From contig CBDHFT010000001.1 of assembly GCA_965262775.1 (NCBI GenBank), positions 62,001-126,000 of the forward strand: 64,000 nucleotides of DNA. Reading direction: 5' to 3'. The translations under genes and the position numbers were made by a program. The first letter of the stretch is position 1, and every line of letters begins with the position of its first letter. A model generated the notes under the pieces. That model searched no databases. It was given only the letters and a program-made list of their open reading frames with translations, and was not told the origin of the DNA. Shown here piece after piece: positions 17,011-25,978 of this stretch. This DNA comes from JASGCL01 sp965262775 (GTDB lineage Bacteria > Pseudomonadota > Alphaproteobacteria > JASGCL01).

Positions 17011-17189
17011 GTCATTCCCTGGCATCGGTGGATTCGCAAAAAAACATTTAGCTATCTTTAAACAAAAATAAAGCAAGGCAGTAACCTGATAGCAACCCAC
17101 GCCGTCCAGGGAATGGTTTCCCGATAGCCCTTACGGGCTTCGGGAATGACGAGAAGGGAGAGAAAAAGCGTCTGAGAAAAAACCGCGCC
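17011..17189. repeat. GTCATTCCC-type hairpin repeat, copy 1
   Basis: This is the first of two nearly identical 179-bp copies (second at 17284-17462). It contains nested inverted repeats: CATTCCCTGG (17013-17022) against CCAGGGAATG (17106-17115), and a strong hairpin TCCCGATAGCCC-TTAC-GGGCTTCGGGA (17119-17145), with GTCATTCCC and GGGAATGAC at the outside (17011-17019 and 17142-17150). Elements with these ends are common dispersed intergenic repeats in proteobacteria. No coding capacity is seen. Confidence 0.8.
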
Positions 17190-17210
17190 GCGCCGCTTAC
17201 CCCCCTACCC

Positions 17211-17291
17211 GTCATTCCTAAAATTTTGCCTTGGTAAAATTATCAGCCGCCCTCAAACAGCGAAGCGGTAGGGCGAATAAATTGTCATTCC
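17211..17291. mobile_element. 65-bp MITE-like insertion with 8-bp target duplication
   Basis: The 65 bp at 17219-17283 interrupt repeat copy 2 and are flanked by the direct repeat GTCATTCC (17211-17218 and 17284-17291). Inside are two hairpins: ATTTTGCC-TT-GGTAAAAT, and the CGCCCT...AGGGCG element (17249-17275) that also occurs after nrdA at 5531-5558. A short palindromic insert with a target-site-like duplication is what a non-autonomous mobile element leaves. No transposase gene is in the window. Confidence 0.5.
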
Positions 17292-17462
17292 CTGGCATCG
17301 GTCGATTCGCAAAAAAACATTTAGCTATCTTTAATCAAAAACAAAGCAAGGCAATAACCTGATAGCGGCCCACGCCGTCCAGGGAATGGTTTCCCGATAG
17401 CCCTTACGGGCTTCGGGAATGACGAGAAGGGAGAGAAGAAGCCTCTGAGAAAAAACCGCGCC
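17284..17462. repeat. GTCATTCCC-type hairpin repeat, copy 2
   Basis: The second 179-bp copy differs from the first at only scattered positions and has the same nested inverted repeats. The left flank of copy 1 (C-rich run ending CTACCCGTCATTCC) recurs at 17193-17218, but there it is separated from the body of copy 2 by a 65-bp insertion. The arrangement is therefore a tandem duplication later split by another element. Confidence 0.8.
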
Positions 17463-17948
17463 ACCCCCTCCCCTTGCTTTAAGCCGCCGCCGCGGACGAA
17501 AATGAAGGAGCCTCAACCGCTATAATTTCCGCGGTGGGCTCGCCAGCAAAGTTTCTTACTTAAAAAAAAATCATAAGGATAAAAGCGAATTAACGAACCC
17601 CCCTACAAAATATCGCGCGCGCTAACGCTTGCTCGTATTTTGTCTGTCCCCCCTTGCTAAAGCAATGGGGGCATTGGTGTCATTTCTTGAATCTACTTAT
17701 GACTGGGCATAGAGAAAACAACCCGCACTCAACCGCCCAAATCAATGATTTTTCATAAAGCCCAATTGCATTAAAGCAAAAAAGAGATTGCAACTTAGGG
17801 AAAAAATCAGTATACGTAGATTGTAGTCAAGCGCTGGGTTTATCCCGAGTCTGTCAATACTTTTGCAGGCAGTCATAAAATATATGATGGCACAGGGATC
17901 CAGGGGGCTACAAATTATTATATCATATCCCTATCTAATTGGTTGCCC
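17463..17948. other. Gene-free spacer with hairpins
   Basis: No convincing coding frame or RNA gene is seen here. There are two hairpins: an 8-bp stem ACAAAATA (17605-17612) with TATTTTGT (17636-17643) around a GC-rich centre, and a C-rich/G-rich stem at 17648-17671 with one mismatch. The first copy of a 27-bp direct repeat lies at 17693-17719. The rest up to the DUF3800 stop is AT-rich and looks non-coding. Confidence 0.5.
17693..17719. repeat. 27-bp direct repeat, distal copy (duplicated mmsA 3' end)
   Basis: These 27 bases are identical to 18803-18829, which are the stop codon and last codons of mmsA. The two copies lie 1110 bp apart and bracket the DUF3800 gene. An exact copy of a gene's 3' end on the far side of an accessory gene is what site-specific integration at that 3' end leaves, with mmsA kept intact. 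Recombination between short repeats could give the same picture. Confidence 0.8.
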
Positions 17949-18791
17949 CTATATAATAGGCCTTCTGTCACCCATGAGCCATGAGAAAAATTCTCTTTGC
18001 CCTTCGCTTAAATAACCGCTCATTTTAGCCAAATCAGGAAGAATTTTCATCCCCGCATCAGAAAGTCTGCCTGCTTCATCGCGAATAAACAGGGGTAAAA
18101 TAGTTTTAAAATATTTTTCTTCACAATTGCCGTAAGGGTCTCTCTCAACCGCGCGTGCGGTAGCGGTTGCTATAACATCAACCAATTGCAACCCCGCGCT
18201 ACTCCTATGATCTAATGCCTCAATTTCTTGTGGATTAAAACATTGCCAATAAATATTTGGCGCAGAGGGTGCCTGTTTTCCTTTAAAAATTTCTAAATGA
18301 GCGACAAATTCATTATAATTCATCGTGCCACGGCGAGAAAAAATTATTTTCAGAGGATGCAAATTTTCCGCATAACAATAACCACTTACCATTTCTAATA
18401 AATGACTACACAGATACCAATAAAGGGTATTTTTTTTATTAAACCCTTTAGACACATCAATCGTCTTTTTGTTAGATATTACCGAAATCGCCTTAACGGG
18501 AAGGCGAGCAAGTGTATTAGCAACTGAAACCTTCTGTTCATGCCTTAAATCAGAAAAATGTAAATTTTGTCGCTCCCTTTTTTGGCTAATATTATTCATA
18601 ATTTGATTACGCCAAGATGGAATATTTTTTTCTTCGCTAGCCTTTACTATAAGGGCAGATAGCACCAAAAAATGCGAAGCCCCGCCGCCCCCATCTATTT
18701 TCTTTGTATAGTCTCTAAATTTTCTGATACCGTCATCACCCGACTCGTCAACATAGACGAAGGCTTTATAATGACCCATCCCTTTAGTCAA
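17949..18791 (-). CDS. DUF3800 domain protein
   Basis: The 280-residue protein has the DUF3800 landmarks: an N-terminal acidic motif FVYVDESGDDG (residues 10-20), LHFSDLRH (about 95-102), and the late AGLQLVDVIATATARAVE. The family is thought to have an RNase H-like fold with these acidic residues as a metal site, so a nuclease is plausible, and members are frequent in mobile and defence regions. The function is not known here. It starts 11 nt downstream of the mmsA stop, same strand, and lies between 27-bp direct repeats, so I infer it arrived as a small insertion. Confidence 0.85.
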   Translation of the reverse strand: MTKGMGHYKAFVYVDESGDDGIRKFRDYTKKIDGGGGASHFLVLSALIVKASEEKNIPSWRNQIMNNISQKRERQNLHFSDLRHEQKVSVANTLARLPVKAISVISNKKTIDVSKGFNKKNTLYWYLCSHLLEMVSGYCYAENLHPLKIIFSRRGTMNYNEFVAHLEIFKGKQAPSAPNIYWQCFNPQEIEALDHRSSAGLQLVDVIATATARAVERDPYGNCEEKYFKTILPLFIRDEAGRLSDAGMKILPDLAKMSGYLSEGQREFFSWLMGDRRPII

Positions 18792-18802
18792 TTATGCCGC
18801 CC

Positions 18803-20314
18803 CTACTTATGACTGGGCATAGAGAAAACCGCGCCTTCTTTTATGCCGCTGGGCCAGCGGGCGGAAACGGTTTTCATTTTGGTGAAGAACACCACGCTTT
18901 CGGGGCCATACATTTGGGTGTCGCCAAATTTTGAACGTTTCGACCCGCCAAAATGGTGGAAAGAAACGGGCACGGGAATGGGAACATTAACGCCAATCAT
19001 ACCAACGTCGACCCTGTCCATAAAACTTTTTGCGGTGTCGCCGTCGCGCGTGAAAATGGCGACGCCATTACCATATTCGTGGTTGTTGATAACACTGACA
19101 GCCTTGTCAAAATCGACGGGCGCCATCACCGACAACACGGGGCCAAAAATTTCGGTTTTGTGAACCTCCATCCCTTCCACCACATTATCCAATAATGTAC
19201 CGCCAACCCAAAAACCATTTTCATAACCTTGCAATGTTTTACCACGGCCATCAACCACCAAACCCGCGCCTTCGCTTTTGCCCTTGGCAATTAATCCTTC
19301 CACCCGTTCTTTGGCTTTGCGGGTTATCAACGGGTTAATTTCGGCCTTGGGGTCGTTGTAAGGGCCAATTTTTAATTCTTCGACCTTCGGCTTCAAACGT
19401 TTTACCAATTCTTCCGCCGTTGCCTTGCCCACGGGCACCGCAACCGATATCGCCATGCAACGTTCGCCCGCCGAACCATAACCCGCGCCAATCAACGCAT
19501 CGACCGCTTGGTCCATATTCGCGTCGGGCATAATCACCAAATGGTTTTTCGCACCCGTGAAGGCCTGGACCCGTTTGTTATGTTTGCAACCCGTTTGATA
19601 AACATATTCCCCCACCGCGGTGGAACCAACAAAAGAAATGGCAGGCACGTCAGGGTGGGTGAGTAAACTATCCACCGCCTCTTTATCGCCAATCACCGTG
19701 TTCCACACGCCGTCGGGCAAACCCGCCATTTGCCACAATTCGGCCAATTTCAACGCCGCCGAAGGATCGGTTTCAGAACATTTGTTGATGTAGGCATTAC
19801 CGCAAGCCACGGCCATGGCGCCCATCCATAATGGCACCATGACAGGAAAATTAAATGGCGAAATACCCGCCACCACGCCAATGGGTTCGCGAAAAGAAAA
19901 AACGTCAATATTACCGCCGATGTTGGGGCTATAGGCCCCCTTGATAGTGTTGGGAATACCCGCGGCAAATTCAACCACGTCAATCGCGCGGGCAATTTCG
20001 CCCATGGCGTCGGGAATGGTTTTGCCATGTTCCAACCCCGTCAATTCGGCCAATTCGCCCTTATGCTTCACCATCAATTCGCGCATGTTAAAAATAATGC
20101 TGGAGCGTTTTGGCGACGCCGTGGCGCCCCATTCGCGCGCCATTTTTTTGGAAATTTTTACAATATCGTCAATTTCGGCTTTTGAAGCATAGGGGGCTTT
20201 TGCCTGCACCTCCCCCGTGGCGGGGTTAAAAACATCGCCAAATCGGCCAGATGTTCCCGCGGTTTTTTTACCGTTGATAAAATGATATAATTCTTTAACG
20301 CCGTTTTTTGTCAT
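18803..20314 (-). CDS. mmsA: CoA-acylating methylmalonate-semialdehyde dehydrogenase
   Basis: MmsA oxidises methylmalonate semialdehyde to propionyl-CoA in valine and myo-inositol catabolism. ALDH landmarks are GISPFNFPVMVPLWM, SFVGSTAVGEYVY, the family-specific FTGAKNHLVIMPDA and the catalytic Cys in GSAGERCMAISVAV. HKTEIFGPVLSV and a terminal PESVVFFTKMKTVSARWP are also typical. I chose the ATG at 20314 (MTKNGVKELYHFING, 503 residues), which fits the family length. ATGs at 20329 and 20422 are in frame, but the extra residues look like leader DNA. The last codons are duplicated at 17693-17719. No other valine-pathway genes are near. Confidence 0.93.
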   Translation of the reverse strand: MTKNGVKELYHFINGKKTAGTSGRFGDVFNPATGEVQAKAPYASKAEIDDIVKISKKMAREWGATASPKRSSIIFNMRELMVKHKGELAELTGLEHGKTIPDAMGEIARAIDVVEFAAGIPNTIKGAYSPNIGGNIDVFSFREPIGVVAGISPFNFPVMVPLWMGAMAVACGNAYINKCSETDPSAALKLAELWQMAGLPDGVWNTVIGDKEAVDSLLTHPDVPAISFVGSTAVGEYVYQTGCKHNKRVQAFTGAKNHLVIMPDANMDQAVDALIGAGYGSAGERCMAISVAVPVGKATAEELVKRLKPKVEELKIGPYNDPKAEINPLITRKAKERVEGLIAKGKSEGAGLVVDGRGKTLQGYENGFWVGGTLLDNVVEGMEVHKTEIFGPVLSVMAPVDFDKAVSVINNHEYGNGVAIFTRDGDTAKSFMDRVDVGMIGVNVPIPVPVSFHHFGGSKRSKFGDTQMYGPESVVFFTKMKTVSARWPSGIKEGAVFSMPSHK

Positions 20315-20532
20315 CGCTTCTTTCCCCATTTTTTTTATAATATTATATTTTTTGTTTTTATATCCGCACGCTTGTATTGAAGCGACTATTCGCAAGCTAT
20401 CACAAGGTGTTTTATTTTTCAAGCAAAAATCGCGTGCAAATATAAAATAAACAGCTTCCTAAAATCACTTGCGCCCGTTTATAGAATCGTTGCATAGCAT
20501 GTTAATGGGGCTTTACCCGTTGAGCAAAAAAC

Positions 20533-22212
20533 ATGAACAAACAAATCAATCAACCCAAATTTATATTCATGACGGGGGGCGTGGTGTCCTCGCTCGGCAA
20601 GGGTTTGGCGGGCTCCGCCATTGGTGCATTGTTACAGGCGCGGGGTTACAGGGTTCGGTTGCGGAAATTAGACCCCTACCTTAATGTTGACCCTGGCACC
20701 ATGAATCCATACCAACATGGCGAATGTTTTGTCACCGACGACGGTGCCGAAACCGACCTTGACCTGGGGCATTATGAACGTTTCACAGGGCGGCCGTCGC
20801 GCAAACATGACAACATAACCACGGGGCAAATTTACAGCCGCGTGTTGGCGCGCGAACGGCGCGGTGATTATTTGGGCGGCACGGTTCAGGTTATTCCCCA
20901 TGTCACCGACGAAATAAAAGACTTCATAACCCAAGACAACGACGACGCCGATTTTATCATTGCCGAAATTGGCGGCACGGTGGGCGACATGGAATCATTA
21001 CCGTTTTTAGAAGCCATTCGCCAATTGGCGCAGGATGTTGGGCGGCAACGTTGCGCCTTTGTGCATTTGACTTTGTTGCCTTATATTACCTCCGCCGGGG
21101 AATTAAAAACCAAACCCACCCAACATTCGGTGAAGGAATTGTTGAATGTTGGTATCCAGGCCGATTTTTTATTATGCCGTTCGGAACGCGACATCAGCAT
21201 CGAGCAGATTAAAAAAATTGCTTTGTTTTGCAACCTGCCTGTTAATCGGGTTTTTCCCGCGCTGGATGTTGATACCATCTATGCTTTGCCTTTAAGTTTT
21301 TATCACAGCAAGTTGGACGAAGAAATTTTAAATTATTTTAACTTAGCCGCCGACAACAATAACAAATTAAAAAACTTTACCGCCCCCAGTTTAAGCGATT
21401 GGCAAAAGGTGGTTGACAATATCCGCAACCCCGAAGACACCGTTACCATTGCCATTGTCGGCAAATATATTGTTTTGCCCGACGCTTATAAATCGTTGAT
21501 TGAAGCCCTGACCCATGGCGGGATTGGCAATCGGGTAAAGATTGCTATCAATTGGGTGGATGCTGAAAATATTGACGAACATAATGTTGCGCAAATGTTG
21601 GGGCTTAGCCACGGGATTATTGTGCCTGGCGGTTTTGGTTTGCGCGGGGTGGCGGGGAAAATGCTGGCTATCCAATATGCGCGCACCCAAAAAATTCCAT
21701 TTTTTGGTATTTGTTTTGGCATGCAATTGGCGGTGTTGGAATCGTTACAAAATATTGGCAACGATAAAAAAGCAACATCAAGCGAATTTGCCCAAACCGA
21801 TAACCCCGCCATTGGTTTGTTGACCGAATGGCAAACCGACAAGGGGGCGGTTAAACAATCGCACGAAAACATGGGCGGCACCATGCGATTGGGCAGTTAC
21901 CCCGCGGTGTTAGAAAAAAATTCACTGGTGGCAAAAATTTATGACGGCATCAATATCAACGAACGCCATCGCCACCGTTACGAGGTCAATAAAAATTATT
22001 GCGAAGCATTGGAAAAAACGGGTATCGCCATTTCGGGTTGGTCGCAAGACAAACAATTGCCAGAAATTGTGGAGCGCACCAATTTCCCCGAATATCACCC
22101 ATGGTTTATTGGCGTGCAATTTCACCCCGAATTAAAATCGCGACCATTCCTGCCGCACCCATTGTTTTTAAGTTTTATCGCCGCGGCGGTTAAACAATTG
22201 CGATTGGTATAA
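20533..22212 (+). CDS. pyrG: CTP synthase (glutamine hydrolysing)
   Basis: PyrG aminates UTP to CTP. The N-terminal synthetase domain starts FIFMTGGVVSSLGKGLAGSAIG (P-loop) and continues KLDPYLNVDPGTMNPYQHGE and ETDLDLGHYERF. The C-terminal class I amidotransferase domain has the nucleophile Cys in PFFGICFGMQLAV (commonly GICLGMQ; Phe here) and the His-Glu pair in FHPELKSRP. At 559 residues it is slightly longer than E. coli PyrG. It converges with the following ABC gene, with only 3 bp between the two stops. Confidence 0.97.
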   Translation: MNKQINQPKFIFMTGGVVSSLGKGLAGSAIGALLQARGYRVRLRKLDPYLNVDPGTMNPYQHGECFVTDDGAETDLDLGHYERFTGRPSRKHDNITTGQIYSRVLARERRGDYLGGTVQVIPHVTDEIKDFITQDNDDADFIIAEIGGTVGDMESLPFLEAIRQLAQDVGRQRCAFVHLTLLPYITSAGELKTKPTQHSVKELLNVGIQADFLLCRSERDISIEQIKKIALFCNLPVNRVFPALDVDTIYALPLSFYHSKLDEEILNYFNLAADNNNKLKNFTAPSLSDWQKVVDNIRNPEDTVTIAIVGKYIVLPDAYKSLIEALTHGGIGNRVKIAINWVDAENIDEHNVAQMLGLSHGIIVPGGFGLRGVAGKMLAIQYARTQKIPFFGICFGMQLAVLESLQNIGNDKKATSSEFAQTDNPAIGLLTEWQTDKGAVKQSHENMGGTMRLGSYPAVLEKNSLVAKIYDGININERHRHRYEVNKNYCEALEKTGIAISGWSQDKQLPEIVERTNFPEYHPWFIGVQFHPELKSRPFLPHPLFLSFIAAAVKQLRLV

Positions 22213-22215
22213 AAC

Positions 22216-24744
22216 CTACCTTAATGAAATATGATTAAAGGCTGGTTTGCCTGGCTGGCCTGGTGCCGCCTGGCCGCCACCACCACTGGCGGGTTGGTTG
22301 GCCATTTGATTGCCTGGCTGGTTTGCGGGCATCATGGCGGGTCGCGCCCCGCCCATTTGTCCACCCCCCAGCATTTGGCCTAAGGCCTGGGCCATGGCCC
22401 CACCCATTGCGCCGCCCATCGCACCACCTGGCATTCCTGGCGCCATTTTTTGCCCAGGGTTATTTTGCTGTTGAAGGTAAAGCGGTAAAAGTTTTTCGGT
22501 TTCGGCATGGTTAACAACCTTGCCATCGCCCATCACCACCATCATGTCGGCGACCGATAATAATTTTGTATTGTGGGTGATAAAAATAACGGTGCGCCCC
22601 GCCTGCTTCAGGGCGGTAATGGCGGATAGCAAGGCAACCTCGCCCGCGGCATCCAAATTAGAATTGGGCTCATCCATCACGATAACCGCGGGGTCGGCGT
22701 AAAGCGCGCGCGCCAGGGCAATTTTTTGCCTTTGCCCCGCCGACAATTTGGCACCATCGATACCAATATTTGTTTCATAATTTTTTTCCAGGCGCATGAT
22801 AATATCGTGGCATGTTGCCAATTCGGCCATGGCCACCACGCGGTCCATGTCGGGCGGTTCAAACCGCGATATATTTTCCGCCACCGACCCTTCGAACAAT
22901 TCGACGGTTTGCGGAACATAACCAATGAATTGCGGACGGTCGTTGGGGTTAAGACTGTTGATGTCCGCGCCGTCTATCCGCACGAAACCGCGCATGGGTC
23001 GCCACACCCCGCATAAAAATTGAGCAAAGGTGGTTTTGCCCGCACCCGACGGCCCAACAATGGCGGTTACCGTGCCTGGCGCAAATTGGGCGTTGATGCC
23101 TTGTAAAATGGGTCGGGTCGCGCCTGGCGGGTTGCCTACCAATTCTTCGACCGAGACAATTCCCTTCGGCCGTGGCAAGCGCAATTCGTTTTCGATGCTG
23201 GGCGGAAATTGGCTAAGCATGGTGCTAAGGCGCAGGTAAGAAAAACGCGCGGTGGAGAATGACCGCCAGCCACCGATAGCCATGTCAACGGGTTGCAACA
23301 CCTTACCCACGATGATGGAGCAGGCAATAATAAGCCCAGGACTTAATTGGTCGGTTAGCACCAAATAACTTGCCAACCCCAAAACCAGCGATTGCAACAA
23401 TTGGCGTAACGACCGCGATAGGGTAGAAAGGGTGGAAACCGTGTCTTGAGCCTTGGTCATCAAATTAACGGTTGGTTCATAACTTTCGCGCCATTTTGCT
23501 TGCAGGCGACGCATCATGCCCATGGATTGCAACACATCGGTATTCCTCAAGGATGTTTCGATAAATTGTGATGCTTGGTTGGCATAGGTCGCCGAATCAC
23601 GAAATGGCGCTTTGGAGGCAACCTCGGTCATGACCGCCAAAATAAAAACCAACACCATACCGACCAAGGCAAACATACCCATGACGGTATTGATATAAAA
23701 CAAAATAGCCAAGAACATAAAAGCCCAGGGCGTATCGTAAATAACAAAGATGAGGGGCGAGGTGATAAACATCCTAACCTGCTCCATGTCGCGCACCGCG
23801 CCACTGCCCACGGGGCGATTGCGCATCAGGTTATTCAAAAACGCCGATTCAAAAACGCTGTCTTGCATGGCGAAGTTGATGTAGGCGCCTATCCGCCCCA
23901 TGATACGCAAACGGTTTGCTTCCAATATCGATTGAAAAATCATCAAAAAAATGGCTATCCCCGTCATGGAAATAAGGGTGTTGGTGTTGGCCGAACCCAA
24001 AACCCGATTATAAATTTGCATCATGAATATCGGCGGCACCAACATCAGGATATTAATAAACACCGAAAAGAATCCAATGATAATAAGCGTCGAGCGGTAA
24101 TAACCTATCAATTGTCTTATGGGGTCGCGCTTCCACTGCACGGCTTGGCGAATATGTTTGGCGGATAAAACAAATGTTCCGTCGCTGTTGATCTCGGGGC
24201 GTGGGTTTTTATTGAAAAAAACTTCTTTGATAAATTGCCACAGGGACTGCACTTCGCCCTGCACCCCGCCTTGCTTAGCAGGTTGGTTTGGTCTTGGGTT
24301 GCGCCCCTGACGCCGTGGTTGGTGGCTACGCTGTGCCATCTCGACATCAATCCCTTGGTTTTGCATACTCGTCATTTTGCCGCCCATTTGCTCCATGGCT
24401 TCACCCACCGCCTGCTGCATGGTTTTATCAACCACCTGCCGTGCTGGTTGGCCAGGTATGTTATTGGGAATAGCATTTGGTCTGGACATGGGTCTGGGGC
24501 GTCCATTGACGGGTCGGTTGCCAGGATGATTCATTGGACGATTCATGGGACGATTCATGGGGCCGTTCATGGGGCGCGGCCTGGCATTCATCGGGCGGGC
24601 TTGTGGGTTGGGTCCCTGATTGGGTCTTGGCGCAGCATTGCGTTGTGGCCCCCCATTGCGTTGCCCATTAGGTGCGCGCATGGGCGGTCTTGCGCGTCCA
24701 GCTTGTCCTTGCGGTGGTCGGTTATTATGTGGGGGGATGTCCAT
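22216..24744 (-). CDS. Type I secretion permease/ATPase with low-complexity N and C termini
   Basis: This PrtD/HlyB-like ABC exporter has its membrane domain at about 215-480 and its ATPase domain at 525-760. Walker A GPSGAGKT is at 564-571, Q-loop Gln612, signature LSAGQ 667-671, Walker B VIVMDEP 687-693 and switch His724. There is no C39 peptidase. The first 160 residues are Pro/Asn/Arg/Gln rich with tandem MNRP-type repeats (about 62-73), and the last 80 are Gly/Met/Gln/Pro rich. Type I exporters normally have about 580 residues, so both tails are unusual. The expected partners, an HlyD-type adaptor and TolC-type channels, are encoded at 46.6-50.9 kb. The substrate is unknown. Confidence 0.9.
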   Translation of the reverse strand: MDIPPHNNRPPQGQAGRARPPMRAPNGQRNGGPQRNAAPRPNQGPNPQARPMNARPRPMNGPMNRPMNRPMNHPGNRPVNGRPRPMSRPNAIPNNIPGQPARQVVDKTMQQAVGEAMEQMGGKMTSMQNQGIDVEMAQRSHQPRRQGRNPRPNQPAKQGGVQGEVQSLWQFIKEVFFNKNPRPEINSDGTFVLSAKHIRQAVQWKRDPIRQLIGYYRSTLIIIGFFSVFINILMLVPPIFMMQIYNRVLGSANTNTLISMTGIAIFLMIFQSILEANRLRIMGRIGAYINFAMQDSVFESAFLNNLMRNRPVGSGAVRDMEQVRMFITSPLIFVIYDTPWAFMFLAILFYINTVMGMFALVGMVLVFILAVMTEVASKAPFRDSATYANQASQFIETSLRNTDVLQSMGMMRRLQAKWRESYEPTVNLMTKAQDTVSTLSTLSRSLRQLLQSLVLGLASYLVLTDQLSPGLIIACSIIVGKVLQPVDMAIGGWRSFSTARFSYLRLSTMLSQFPPSIENELRLPRPKGIVSVEELVGNPPGATRPILQGINAQFAPGTVTAIVGPSGAGKTTFAQFLCGVWRPMRGFVRIDGADINSLNPNDRPQFIGYVPQTVELFEGSVAENISRFEPPDMDRVVAMAELATCHDIIMRLEKNYETNIGIDGAKLSAGQRQKIALARALYADPAVIVMDEPNSNLDAAGEVALLSAITALKQAGRTVIFITHNTKLLSVADMMVVMGDGKVVNHAETEKLLPLYLQQQNNPGQKMAPGMPGGAMGGAMGGAMAQALGQMLGGGQMGGARPAMMPANQPGNQMANQPASGGGGQAAPGQPGKPAFNHISLR

Positions 24745-24863
24745 GGTGTCCTAAAAAAAAGCTCTATCCTAGCTCGGTGCGAATTTGCTTCGCCCGTTAA
24801 CCATATAAATAAGGCTTTTACAAATAAATTGCAACGGGGGAAAAAATTTTAAATTCTAGCATA

Positions 24864-24892
24864 TTGACTGCCGTATCAAATTAAACTACAGT
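24864..24892 (+). promoter_or_regulatory. Sigma-70-like promoter giving a near-leaderless mRNA
   Basis: TTGACT (24864-24869), a 17-bp spacer and TACAGT (24887-24892) lie just before the ATG at 24899. Transcription would start within a few bases of the start codon, leaving no room for a ribosome binding site, so translation would be leaderless if this is the promoter. Confidence 0.45.
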
Positions 24893-24898
24893 GCCAGT

Positions 24899-25782
24899 AT
24901 GTTAGGGACTAATCTTGATGCCACTTTTAAAGGTTTAATTACAGCAAGGCTAGAAGAATTAGAAAAGCATCTTAAGGCTGATTGCATTTTTTATTACGGT
25001 CCAATTTATTTAGGGATAAATTTTGATGCTATATTTAAAGATTTTATAGAAAGGATAGCTGAAGAAAAAAATATAATAAAAAAATTTGCATTTTTCTAAA
25101 CACTCCTGGAGGTAGTGTTGAAACGGTAGAAAAAATGGTTCGAATTATAAGGCATCACTATACAGATGTTTCTTTTATAGTGCCCAATCAAGCCATGTCT
25201 GCTGGAACTATATTCTGCATGTCAGGAAATAGAATTTATATGGATTATGCTTCTTCATTAGGCCCTATTGACCCTCAAGTTCCAAATAAAGAAGGAATGT
25301 ATGTGCCTGCCTTAGGTTATTTAGATGAGGTAGATGCTATGATTGAAAAAAGCAAAAACAAAAATTTAAGCAATGCAGAATTTGCAATGTTACAAAGTCA
25401 AGATTTAGCAACATTAAATAGATACAAACAAGCAAGAGAATTAACCATAACACTTCTAAAGGAATGGCTAGCAAAATATAAATTTTCAAAATGGCAAACC
25501 CATAGAACTAACCCAACAAAGAAAGGCAAGCCAGTAACAAATCAGGAAAAAAAAGAAAGGGCAAAAGAGATTGCAGAAAAGTTAAGTGATAATAAATTAT
25601 GGCACTCTCATGCACGAATGATTGATAGCAAAATGTTAAAAGAGCATTTAAAGTTAGAAATAGAAGACTATTCAAACGACAGTGACTTAAAAGAATTGAT
25701 TAGACAATATAATGACATACTGCTAGAATACATAAAAGATAAAAATATGAATATATTTTTACACCATAGGAAATATTTTTAG
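24899..25782 (+). pseudogene. SDH-type Clp-fold serine protease, split by a -1 frameshift
   Basis: The first frame (24899-25099) ends shortly after AEEKNIIKK. The -1 frame continues KKICIFLNTPGGSVETVEKM and runs to 25782. The joined product (about 290 residues) has LNTPGGSVE, the nucleophile motif NQAMSAGTIFCMSG and SSLGPIDPQV, the pattern of the serine dehydrogenase proteinase (SppA/ClpP-like) family. At the junction A_AAA_AAA (25078-25084) lies exactly in the zero frame, a known slippery heptamer, so programmed slippage is possible; a missing A in one of two A7 runs or true decay are the alternatives. The open part alone, from ATG 25135, would lack the N-terminal strand. The AT-rich DNA suggests transfer. 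Confidence 0.75.
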
Positions 25783-25788
25783 AAAATC

Positions 25789-25977
25789 ATGCAGAATAAA
25801 TCAGATAAAAAATTATCATTAGAAGAAGAGTTAAAGCAAATTGCCGAAAAATTTGTTAACGACCCTGACTTTAATGAATTAAGTGAATTTTATAAGGAAA
25901 TGAAAGAAAAGAATCTTGTAAAAGAGCCATCTTTCAACTTGCCTATTATAAAATCAATGAATATAAAATTGTTTTAA
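25789..25977 (+). CDS. Small acidic protein following the SDH protease
   Basis: This is a 62-residue, charged, probably helical protein (LSLEEELKQIAEKFVNDPDF) without signal or membrane segment. It starts 6 nt after the protease gene, shares its AT-rich composition and stops 1 nt before the opposing sdhB stop. The tight spacing suggests it is a partner of the protease, for example an adaptor or inhibitor, but nothing in the sequence proves that. I recognise no family. Confidence 0.55.
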   Translation: MQNKSDKKLSLEEELKQIAEKFVNDPDFNELSEFYKEMKEKNLVKEPSFNLPIIKSMNIKLF

Positions 25978-25978
25978 T

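Noticed and set aside
17331..17516. 61-residue minus-strand open frame in the repeat cluster
   Set aside because: It lies entirely in the duplicated hairpin DNA and has no family-like sequence or start signal.
17720..17948. tRNA or other RNA gene next to the 27-bp repeat, as expected for an integration site
   Set aside because: No cloverleaf, T-loop or CCA-like end could be found by eye; the repeat comes from the end of mmsA instead.
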